A stretch of 8,488 nucleotides of DNA. It comes from an uncultured beta proteobacterium (GTDB taxonomy: Bacteria; Pseudomonadota; Gammaproteobacteria; Burkholderiales; Rhodocyclaceae). Numbering within the stretch: the first letter of the stretch is position 1; every line of letters begins with the position of its first letter. A program made the position numbers and the translations under genes. The stretch is taken from positions 1 to 8,488 of the forward strand of contig CAIVZW010000859.1 of NCBI GenBank assembly GCA_903910495.1. Reading direction: 5' to 3'. Shown one piece after another: positions 1 to 5,514 of the stretch. The notes below the pieces were generated by a model that ran no database searches, was not told the origin of the DNA, and saw nothing but the letters and a program-made list of their open reading frames with translations.

Positions 1-1029
1 AACATTGGCGAAACGTTTATGTCGTAGCGTGCCTTTGTCCACTTCCATCCATCCATCGCCGGCAAAGGGGCCTTCCTGCCAGCGTAGTGGACTGTTCCGC
101 ACAGCCTCCGGCGCACGCATCGGAGGAATAACGTTAATGAAGTCATAGCTGGTTTCGGCTTTCCCCGTTGGCGTGACAAAGGTGGCAATTCGCTTGCCAG
201 GATCAATGGCACTCAGTACATGATCGTAATTCACCTTAACTTTACGATCCTGATACAGCATGCGGACCTTTTCCGAGACGATGGGCACACTGAATAACAC
301 CTTGTTGTGAGCCGCGTAAATCAATTCAGCCTTGCCGCGGTTGCCGCGCCGGCGCAGATAATCATCAGTGATAAAGGTGTACTTGATCGGAGCGCCGGCG
401 CATTTCATCTCGGTTTTCGGCCGGCAGAAGACGCCCACGCCCCCTTTATCGGCGAAATCGGACATGGTTTGCCAGGTCTTTGCCGCATAAGCCGGGCCGG
501 CATAGACGCTACCGATACCATTTTTCCCGATCAGATTGAGGTCCATTCCCTCGATTGCTCCATAGTCCAGTCGCAATCCGGTGGCGACAACCAGAAAGTC
601 ATATGCAATCGACTGGCCTGACTCGGTAACCACTTTGTTGCCAGCGGGGTCGAATTCCGAAACGGCCTCTTCAATCCACTTTACGCCGGCAGGAACGTAT
701 TCGGCGGTGGTCGATACAGTATAGTTTTGTGGTTTGAGACCGGCGGCAACGAGCGTAAAGCCCGGTTGATACAGATGCTCTTTGCGTTTGTCCAGGAGTG
801 TGATTTGAGCGCCTTCAAGCCGCTTGGCAAGTTGGGCAGCAATTGAGAGCCCTGCCGCACCAGCACCCGCTATGAGAATTTTCGCCTTGGTCTGGATTTT
901 CTTTTCCGAGGCATTTGTCGGGCCCATAAACACACCACCGGCAAGTGCAGCACTGAAACCCAGAAAATCCCGTCGTGTCAGCGAAGTGGATAGGGATGCA
1001 GGGGAAACGGTCTTGTTATTACCCTTCAT
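1..1029 (-). CDS. Tat-exported sulfide:quinone oxidoreductase-like flavoprotein (3' end cut by window)
   Basis: FAD-dependent oxidoreductase of the SQR/flavocytochrome-c family; the family passes electrons from sulfide to quinone or cytochrome. I see 343 residues without a stop, so the C-terminus lies beyond the left edge. The start ATG (1029-1027) follows GGAGG at 1039-1035. Residues 18-40 form a twin-arginine signal (TRRDFLGF, then a hydrophobic stretch ending in TNA), which predicts export. The Rossmann dinucleotide motif GAGAAG is at 55-60 and an acidic residue, D80, follows. HLYQPGFTLVAAG (85-97), MKCAGAP (208-214), IPPMRAPEAVRNSPL (301-315) and GWMEVDKGTLRHKRFANV (326-343) match type II SQRs such as human SQOR. 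C210 corresponds to the active-site Cys of the CAGAP motif; C202 is an additional nearby Cys. The second catalytic Cys expected just after FANV is outside the window, so true sulfide oxidation is unproven. It lies 57 bases downstream of the hydrolase-like gene and could be cotranscribed with it. A flavocytochrome c subunit is an alternative. Confidence 0.85.
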   Translation of the reverse strand, partial: MKGNNKTVSPASLSTSLTRRDFLGFSAALAGGVFMGPTNASEKKIQTKAKILIAGAGAAGLSIAAQLAKRLEGAQITLLDKRKEHLYQPGFTLVAAGLKPQNYTVSTTAEYVPAGVKWIEEAVSEFDPAGNKVVTESGQSIAYDFLVVATGLRLDYGAIEGMDLNLIGKNGIGSVYAGPAYAAKTWQTMSDFADKGGVGVFCRPKTEMKCAGAPIKYTFITDDYLRRRGNRGKAELIYAAHNKVLFSVPIVSEKVRMLYQDRKVKVNYDHVLSAIDPGKRIATFVTPTGKAETSYDFINVIPPMRAPEAVRNSPLRWQEGPFAGDGWMEVDKGTLRHKRFANV

Positions 1030-1086
1030 ATGGTCCTCCCGTAAAAAACAATCAAACAGCTATATGTGCATATTCAATCTGCTTAT

Positions 1087-1752
1087 TCAACCCTTCTTGA
1101 AATAATTTGTAAACCATTCTGATGCCTCATGTGCAACGACCGGGAATGCATTCGATAACGCAAAATCGGGGCCGATTTCCGGGATGAGTTTGAACTCATT
1201 GCGGCAGGGGATTTCCTGCATGGCCCGGCGGCTGCATGCGATATGCTGCGTGTCTGTTTCTTCCACCAGCAGGAGCAGGGGAGATGCCAGCGAACGCAGG
1301 TAGAGCATGCCGGCCAGATCGATCAGGCCGCCCCGGCAGACGATGGCGGCAAAGTCGTGATCGCGCAGGGCGGCTACACGAATGACAACGGGGGATGTGG
1401 CATTGGCGGCAAACAGGCCAAGCGCCTGCGTCTCGATCTCGCCGAGCAGCATCTTGTTTTTGATCAGGTCAAGGAACTCGAGCAGCCGTTTGGCGAGCAA
1501 GGGGACGTTGTTGTGAATGTCGGGAAAATGTTCTTCCTGCGCTGACAGCAGGTCGACGCTCAGCGTCGACAGACCCGCATGGCGAAAAATGCCTGCCAGC
1601 ACGTCATCACTGGCATCGAGCGAGCGCCTGTCGTGAACCAGGACGACCATGCCGCGGGCCTCGGGAAGCAGTGCAAGACGCCCGTGCAGGCTGCCATGTT
1701 CGGTGTGTATGGTGAGCAGTATGCCGAATCCGTCAGGAGTAAAGGCTATCAT
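1087..1752 (-). CDS. Dienelactone-hydrolase-family alpha/beta-hydrolase-like protein, probable pseudoenzyme
   Basis: A 221-residue protein resembling the small dienelactone hydrolase-type alpha/beta hydrolases. Recognisable family blocks are HGSLHGRLALLPEARGMVVLVH (19-40, an early strand), RHAGLSTLSVDLL (57-69), ALGLF (110-114), VCRGGLIDLA (138-147), SPLLLLVEETD (157-167) and the C-terminal helix HEASEWFTNYF (208-218). The nucleophile elbow, normally GASTG-like, reads A115-A-N117-A-T119, so Ser is replaced by Asn. The usual HGSGS oxyanion segment reads HDRRS (40-44). The position of the catalytic His, normally in an ATHLF-like segment, reads IGPDF (193-197). Only an Asp equivalent (D167) seems kept. 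I chose the ATG at 1752-1750 because it overlaps the amrS stop as ATGA; an upstream ATG at 1836 would overlap amrS by 88 bases. No signal peptide is seen, so it is likely cytoplasmic. It is the last gene of the tightly packed amr block. Its function is unknown, and hydrolase activity is doubtful. Confidence 0.82.
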   Translation of the reverse strand: MIAFTPDGFGILLTIHTEHGSLHGRLALLPEARGMVVLVHDRRSLDASDDVLAGIFRHAGLSTLSVDLLSAQEEHFPDIHNNVPLLAKRLLEFLDLIKNKMLLGEIETQALGLFAANATSPVVIRVAALRDHDFAAIVCRGGLIDLAGMLYLRSLASPLLLLVEETDTQHIACSRRAMQEIPCRNEFKLIPEIGPDFALSNAFPVVAHEASEWFTNYFKKG

Positions 1753-2858
1753 CGCCGTGCCAGCCTGACCGGGATGCGTTGCGCGCCGAAGGGCTTGCCG
1801 AATTTGCCGAAGCATCCGGCAATCAGGGTCCGGCAATGCGGACAGCGGCCATCTCCGGGCAGGTCGTAGTGACGGATGTTGTGCCAGTCGCGCTCGATCA
1901 GTGCCGCATGGCAGGCCGGACAGAAGGTGGTTCCGCCTTCCGTGTCGTGAACATTGCCGGTATACACATAATGCAGGCCGGCATCCATGGCGATGCGGCG
2001 TGCATTGGTCAGCGTGGATGGCGGGGTTCGTGGCAAGTCATCGAGTTTCCAGTCGGGATGGAATGCGGTGAAGTGCAGGGGAACATCCATCCCCAGTTCG
2101 CGCGCGACCCATTCGGAAAGCGCCTTGATTTCCGAGGGCGAATCGTTTTTCCCCGGAATCAGCAGCGTGGTGATTTCCAGCCAGCATTCGGTTTCGTGAT
2201 GGATGTAGGAAAGAATGTCCAGAACCGGTTGCAGGTGTCCGCCGCAGAGCTTGACGTAAAACTCGTCGCTGAATGCTTTGAGGTCAACATTGGCGGCGTC
2301 CATCACGGCATAGAATTCCTTGGCCGGTTGCGGGTGAATGTAGCCGGCGGTGACCGCCACCGTCTTGATGCCGCGCTGGTGGCAGGACTGTGCCGTATCG
2401 ATGGCATATTCGGCAAAGACCACCGGGTCGTTATAGGTAAAGGCCACCGCTTGTGCCCCGTAGGCGGCCGCTGCGCCGGCAATGCCTTCCGGGCTGGCGG
2501 CATCCATCAGCCGATCCATGTCCTTTGACTTCGAGATGTCCCAGTTCTGGCAGAACTTGCAGGACAGGTTGCAGCCGGCGGTGCCGAAGGAAAGGATTGA
2601 TGAACCGGGGTGGAAATGGTTGAGCGGCTTTTTTTCGATCGGGTCGATGCAAAAACCGGAGGAGCGACCGTAAGTCGTCAGTACCATCTGCCCCCCGATG
2701 TTCTGACGGACAAAGCAGACGCCGCGCTGGCCGTCGTGCAGTTTGCAGTCACGCGGGCAGAGATCGCACTGGATGCGGCCTTGTTGGCCATCGTTTTCGA
2801 TGCGGTGCCACCAGCGCGCCGGATGGACTGATTCCGGTGTTTTTACGCTTCTTTCCAT
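1749..2858 (-). CDS. amrS: AmmeMemoRadiSam system radical SAM enzyme AmrS
   Basis: A 369-residue radical SAM protein related to pyruvate formate-lyase activating enzymes. The cluster motif C96-x3-C100-x2-C103 (CNLSCKFC, followed by QNWDISK) should bind the 4Fe-4S cluster that cleaves S-adenosylmethionine. An N-terminal Cys-rich block precedes it (C31, C34, C38, C48; CDLCPRDCKL), and TYGRSSGFCIDPIEKKPLNHF (62-82) is highly typical of AmrS. Near the C-terminus two pairs, C313-x2-C316 and C339-x2-C342, look like a zinc ribbon. They are followed by a basic tail. The gene starts 16 bases inside the end of amrA and ends in an ATGA overlap with the hydrolase-like gene, so translation is probably coupled. 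The start ATG at 2858 has no strong Shine-Dalgarno. The substrate is not known for this family; the system is defined by co-occurrence of the AMMECR1, Memo and radical SAM proteins. Confidence 0.95.
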   Translation of the reverse strand: MERSVKTPESVHPARWWHRIENDGQQGRIQCDLCPRDCKLHDGQRGVCFVRQNIGGQMVLTTYGRSSGFCIDPIEKKPLNHFHPGSSILSFGTAGCNLSCKFCQNWDISKSKDMDRLMDAASPEGIAGAAAAYGAQAVAFTYNDPVVFAEYAIDTAQSCHQRGIKTVAVTAGYIHPQPAKEFYAVMDAANVDLKAFSDEFYVKLCGGHLQPVLDILSYIHHETECWLEITTLLIPGKNDSPSEIKALSEWVARELGMDVPLHFTAFHPDWKLDDLPRTPPSTLTNARRIAMDAGLHYVYTGNVHDTEGGTTFCPACHAALIERDWHNIRHYDLPGDGRCPHCRTLIAGCFGKFGKPFGAQRIPVRLARR

Positions 2859-3391
2859 TTTTGTACCCGGTAGCGAGCGAGGGTGACTTTCTCATCCCAG
2901 AAATCGGCCGGCAATCCGGCCTTGAGTTTGAGCTGGGTCATGAATTTCCGGGGATCGGGCAGCGATTCCCAGACCTGGGGCAGGAAGGTGGAACGCCGAC
3001 TGCCATGCGTCAGAATAAGGCCATCAATGCCAGGGCACAGGCCGGCGATGGCTTCGGCCTCGTCAGTGAAAATCATGGCTTCCGGTGCTTCAAGCAGCGA
3101 GACCTCGACGCGGGTGCGCGCCAGTTCATCGCTGGCCAGCGGCGCAAAACGCGGGTCGCGAAAGGCCGCTGCGACAGCGTTTTCAGCGACATCGGTAGCA
3201 AGCGGACGATAAGCCTCAAGGCTGCCGATGCAGCCGCGTAGCTGACCGTTTTGAGTCAGGGTGACGAAAGTCGCGCCGGGGCGGGAAAGTTCCGGATGCG
3301 GCACGATAGTGCGTGCTTCCTGGGCGAAACGTCGGCCGATGGCGTTGCGCGCAATGGTCAGCAGGGTCAATCCGAGCGGGTCAATGGGCAT
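2843..3391 (-). CDS. amrA: AmmeMemoRadiSam system protein A (AMMECR1 domain)
   Basis: A 182-residue single-domain AMMECR1 protein, the bacterial relative of the human AMMECR1 product. The signature LRGCIG is at 51-56, followed by the typical LEAYRPLATDVAENAVAAAF segment (58-77), the DPRFAPL block (78-84), RVEVSLLE (94-101), a GLILTHG loop, STFLPQVW, and a C-terminal WDEKVTLARYRVQKW-type ending. The start ATG (3391-3389) overlaps the amrB stop by 11 bases and gives the normal family length. An open frame extending upstream to 3580 lies wholly over amrB and lacks family similarity. The protein is cytoplasmic, with no signal peptide or membrane segment. The biochemical role is unknown; its position between Memo and radical SAM genes implies a joint pathway or complex. 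Confidence 0.95.
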   Translation of the reverse strand: MPIDPLGLTLLTIARNAIGRRFAQEARTIVPHPELSRPGATFVTLTQNGQLRGCIGSLEAYRPLATDVAENAVAAAFRDPRFAPLASDELARTRVEVSLLEAPEAMIFTDEAEAIAGLCPGIDGLILTHGSRRSTFLPQVWESLPDPRKFMTQLKLKAGLPADFWDEKVTLARYRVQKWKEA

Positions 3392-4190
3392 GTTGTCCAA
3401 CCTCATGAAAGGCAAAGGCGCCGTATCCAACCACGCGTGCCTTGTCGCCGGCCGTGTCGCCTGAATTGCGCAGGTCAACCAGAACAGGCTGCAAGCCGTG
3501 CTTTCGGGCAGCGAGCAACAAGCCATTGATAGGCGAAGCGCCACAGGCTTGCCGATGACTGATTGACGGGTCGAGGTCAATAATCTGCTGTGCGGTTTCG
3601 TTGTCCATTTTTCTGGCCGAATCGTAAGGCAGGTAGTGCGAGAGGTCGGAACTGATGACGATCAGGGTTTCTTCACCACCCCACAGACGTTCAAGCACTT
3701 CAGCAATGGCGTCCGGCGATGCCTGGCCGACCGCCAACGGGAGCAGTGAAAAGCTGCCAAATACCATCTGCAGAAAGGGTAGCTGCACTTCCAGCGAATG
3801 TTCCTGTGCGTGCGCCGCATCGTTGACCACGATTTGTGGCAGATCCACGAGGGTGGCAAGCCCCTGATGATCGATCGGCACGACGCCAAGCGGCGTGGAA
3901 AAGTCCGTGCAGGAAGGCAGCGCCAGTCCATTGACGGCAACCCGGTGTGTCGGTCCGAGCAAGACAATGCGCCGGATGATATCGCGCATTCTGCGCAAGC
4001 GGGCGTAAATGCAGGCGGCGATCGGTCCCGAATAGATGTAGCCGGCATGGGGCACAATAATGGCCTTGGGATTCGGGGAAGCATCCCTTGGTGCTTCAGT
4101 CAGCATCAGGGAAACGATACCTTCCAGTGCGCTGGCCGAATCGGGGTAGAACGCTCCGGCAACAGCAGCAGGTCGCACACTTGGGTTCAT
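3381..4190 (-). CDS. amrB: AmmeMemoRadiSam system protein B (Memo-like)
   Basis: A 269-residue homologue of human MEMO1, a fold related to class III (LigB-type) non-heme iron dioxygenases. Family metal-site and pocket residues are visible: H48 in VPHAGYIYSGP, H82 in LLGPTHRV, H131 in QEHSLEVQLPFL, D182 and H185 in ISSDLSHY, and C216 in the ACGASPING segment that matches the ICG site of MEMO1. The pattern argues that the pocket is intact. The start ATG (4190-4188) was chosen because it follows a strong purine-rich ribosome site with two overlapping AGGAGG matches (4207-4199), and because MNPSVRPAAVAGAFYP is the normal N-terminus. An in-frame upstream ATG at 4289 has no such support. This is the first gene of the amr operon. 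Activity in bacteria is not established. Confidence 0.95.
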   Translation of the reverse strand: MNPSVRPAAVAGAFYPDSASALEGIVSLMLTEAPRDASPNPKAIIVPHAGYIYSGPIAACIYARLRRMRDIIRRIVLLGPTHRVAVNGLALPSCTDFSTPLGVVPIDHQGLATLVDLPQIVVNDAAHAQEHSLEVQLPFLQMVFGSFSLLPLAVGQASPDAIAEVLERLWGGEETLIVISSDLSHYLPYDSARKMDNETAQQIIDLDPSISHRQACGASPINGLLLAARKHGLQPVLVDLRNSGDTAGDKARVVGYGAFAFHEVGQHAH

Positions 4191-4196
4191 GGCAGG

Positions 4197-4208
4197 CTCC
4201 TCCTCCTT
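4197..4208 (-). promoter_or_regulatory. Strong ribosome binding site of amrB
   Basis: On the minus strand the bases upstream of the amrB ATG read AAGGAGGAGGAG, giving two overlapping AGGAGG matches to the anti-Shine-Dalgarno at 8 and 11 bases from the start codon. This fixes the amrB start at 4190. It is much stronger than the ribosome sites visible ahead of the downstream genes, as expected if those depend on coupling. Confidence 0.8.
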
Positions 4209-4211
4209 TCC

Positions 4212-4239
4212 ATTATGGGATGGGTAACGGTAAATGCAA
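4212..4239 (-). promoter_or_regulatory. Tentative promoter of the amr operon
   Basis: On the minus strand a CATAAT (4217-4212), five of six to the -10 consensus, lies 16 bases after TTGCAT (4239-4234), which matches the -35 consensus only in its TTG. A transcript from here would begin at or within the ribosome site, giving a nearly leaderless message, which weakens the call. No other convincing -10/-35 pair was seen in the 210 bases between amrB and the regulator gene, and no terminator hairpin was seen there either. Readthrough from the regulator gene is therefore an alternative source of transcription. Confidence 0.25.
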
Positions 4240-4400
4240 GCGCTACGCCCCCGGTTTGATGAGGCATGTGATTTCCGAACGACCTGCATCTTGATGGTCA
4301 GGGCGCTGCGAAGTAAGCCCCGGTCATTAATGAACTTCAGATCATTCGTAGCAAAGCGAGCACAGAGACAGCCGGCACTTTCCTGCAGGGGCGATACGCT

Positions 4401-5114
4401 TCAATCTTCCTGCCAGTTGGATTCAAAACGCATCCGGGCATTCTTCAAATGACGGTGCATGGCCGCCCGGGAGGCTTTGGCATCACCGCGCTTGATGGCT
4501 TCCAGTATCTCGCGGTGTTCGATAATCGAACGTTGCCAGACCGGTTCGGAATGAAAGTGATCTTCCAGGCGCAGGTAAAGCGGGTGCTCGCGGGGTGCCC
4601 ACAGAGCATGTATGGCCAATACCAGTGCGTTGTTGCCAGAGGCTTCGGCCAGAGCGAAATGGAAACGGCGGTCATATTCCACGCGCCTTGGGTCGGCCGC
4701 CGAACAGCACACCATATCTCCCAGTGACTGGGACATGCAGGCCAGTTGTTCTGCCGGGGCCTTTTTGGCGGCAAGAGCGGCCACTTCCGGCTCGATCAGG
4801 TCACGTGCGAAAAGTACCTCGAATGGACCGGGAATCGACATCCCGTTTGGGGCGGTTAAGTTGGCCACTGACGGTTCTGAAACCTGCTCCAGAACAAACA
4901 CGCCTGCACCGCCCCTGATTTCGACCCTTCCTTCCACTTCCAGAGCGATCAGTGCCTCGCGAACGGTGGGACGGCTGACGCTCAGTTGGCTGGCCAGCAA
5001 TCGTTCGGCCGGAAGGCGCTCACCGGGCTGGTATTCGCCTGATTGAATCAGACGGCTTATCTGGTCGGCGATCTGTCGATAGAGACGACGGTTATCAATG
5101 GATTCGATGGGCAT
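4401..5114 (-). CDS. GntR-family (FadR subfamily) transcriptional regulator with FCD domain
   Basis: A 237-residue regulator. Residues 9-75 form the winged helix-turn-helix (LYRQIADQISRLI, GERLPAERLLASQLSVSR, PTVREALIALEVEGRVEIRGGAGVFV). Residues about 99-230 form an FCD ligand-binding domain. The usual metal-coordinating set is present: D148 and H152 in YDRRFHFAL, H200 in IIEHREILEAI, and H222 in MHRHL. The domain probably binds a small carboxylate through a metal, as in the LldR, PdhR and FadR relatives. The ATG at 5114 was chosen over one at 5180 because AGGAA sits five bases before it and because the domain then starts at the normal distance. It is divergent from the pyruvate phosphate dikinase gene, so regulation of that gene and of itself is plausible. 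The specific ligand cannot be assigned. Confidence 0.93.
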   Translation of the reverse strand: MPIESIDNRRLYRQIADQISRLIQSGEYQPGERLPAERLLASQLSVSRPTVREALIALEVEGRVEIRGGAGVFVLEQVSEPSVANLTAPNGMSIPGPFEVLFARDLIEPEVAALAAKKAPAEQLACMSQSLGDMVCCSAADPRRVEYDRRFHFALAEASGNNALVLAIHALWAPREHPLYLRLEDHFHSEPVWQRSIIEHREILEAIKRGDAKASRAAMHRHLKNARMRFESNWQED

Positions 5115-5162
5115 GCAAGTTCCTGCAAATGGGTTATTGCCTGAGCTCTGGCTTGATGCAAG

Positions 5163-5191
5163 AGATTTGCACGAGCGCAAATTGCTGTCAA
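5163..5191 (-). promoter_or_regulatory. Probable promoter of the FadR-type regulator gene
   Basis: On the minus strand a perfect TTGACA (5191-5186) is followed, after exactly 17 bases, by AAATCT (5168-5163). The -35 is ideal while the -10 is poor, which is common for regulated promoters. The start of transcription would fall about 40 bases before the ATG at 5114. The spacer and -10 are covered by an inverted repeat. Confidence 0.5.
5165..5182. promoter_or_regulatory. Inverted repeat ATTTGC-N6-GCAAAT, candidate operator
   Basis: Perfect six-base arms (5165-5170 and 5177-5182) separated by ACGAGC. It lies in the spacer and -10 of the predicted regulator promoter, the place where an autorepressor would block RNA polymerase. 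Assignment to the neighbouring FadR-type protein is inference from position; it does not match the TGGT-type FadR/PdhR consensus. Confidence 0.4.
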
Positions 5192-5209
5192 GTTGAGATA
5201 AGACATGCA

Positions 5210-5258
5210 GACAAATTAACCAAAATGATCACTATCTGATGGTTCATTTTAACTTGTC
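5210..5258. repeat. Imperfect inverted repeat in the divergent promoter region
   Basis: The left arm (5210-5228, GACAAATTAACCAAAATGA) pairs with the right arm (5244-5258, TCATTTTAACTTGTC), whose reverse complement is GACAAGTTAAAATGA. The arms agree except for one substitution and an extra CC in the left arm. The loop carries ATCA...TGAT, and ACCA (5220-5223) faces TGGT (5240-5243), reminiscent of FadR/PdhR half-sites but with much wider spacing. It may be a binding site for the regulator or another factor. A transcript hairpin is a less likely option. Confidence 0.5.
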
Positions 5259-5410
5259 TTAAAAACTAGAGGTAACGCAAGCTCGCTTGCTCAGAGGTCG
5301 GCGGGTAGAGTTTGTGAGCAGGAAGTATGATTTTCCGGAAGTCTTTTGCCTATCATGATGACTCGGTTTTGCCTGATTACTCTGGAATATTGGCGGTATT
5401 GTTGTAAAAG

Positions 5411-5446
5411 AGGCAACCAAATGCCTGTCGTTTGGCTAAAATAGCC
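5411..5446. repeat. Two adjacent small palindromes upstream of ppdK
   Basis: AGGCA-ACCAAA-TGCCT (5411-5426) is followed eight bases on by GGCTA-AAA-TAGCC (5434-5446). A third overlapping pairing, CCAAA (5417-5421) with TTTGG (5431-5435), competes with both. The second palindrome contains the only TAAAAT near the ppdK start. They could be protein sites or small alternative hairpins in the ppdK leader. No function is demonstrated. Confidence 0.4.
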
Positions 5447-5514
5447 TCCCACACCACTGTATGCAGATATTTACTGGTGTCGAGTTCCCATTTATCCAAC
5501 AAGCAGAGATTGAT

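Larger units (their letters stand above)
5115..5514. other. Divergent regulatory region between the FadR-type regulator and ppdK
   Basis: These 400 bases contain no convincing coding sequence. They are more AT-rich than the flanking genes. They hold the regulator promoter, several inverted repeats (listed separately) and the ppdK leader. A GCAAGC-TC-GCTTGC palindrome lies at 5277-5290. TTTTGCCT occurs twice, at 5344-5351 and 5367-5374. TAAAAT at 5437-5442 could be a -10 for ppdK, but the bases 17 upstream (CAACCA) do not resemble a -35, so no ppdK promoter is called with confidence. Confidence 0.7.

Noticed and set aside
1030..1086. Possible terminator or promoter between the hydrolase-like gene and the SQR-like gene
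   Set aside because: Only a five-base ATATG/CATAT palindrome is present, with no GC stem plus T-tract and no convincing -35/-10.
1753..1836. Upstream start for the hydrolase-like gene at 1836
   Set aside because: It would overlap amrS by 88 bases; the ATGA start at 1752 gives the normal family N-terminus.
1779..2528. A 249-codon plus-strand open frame across amrS
   Set aside because: It is antisense to a radical SAM gene with all expected motifs, and its translation shows no domain.
3392..3580. Upstream extension of amrA to 3580
   Set aside because: The additional 63 residues are an out-of-frame reading of amrB and do not match the AMMECR1 domain.
4191..4289. Upstream extension of amrB to 4289
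   Set aside because: It runs through the strong ribosome site and a possible promoter, and the additional residues are not family-like.
5277..5290. GCAAGC-TC-GCTTGC palindrome considered as a terminator
   Set aside because: The loop is only two bases and no T-run follows on either strand; it is left as an unexplained palindrome.
5461..5514. An 18-residue N-terminal extension of ppdK from the ATG at 5461
   Set aside because: There is no Shine-Dalgarno before 5461, the extension does not resemble the family, and MPNKLIYVFG at 5515 is the usual N-terminus.
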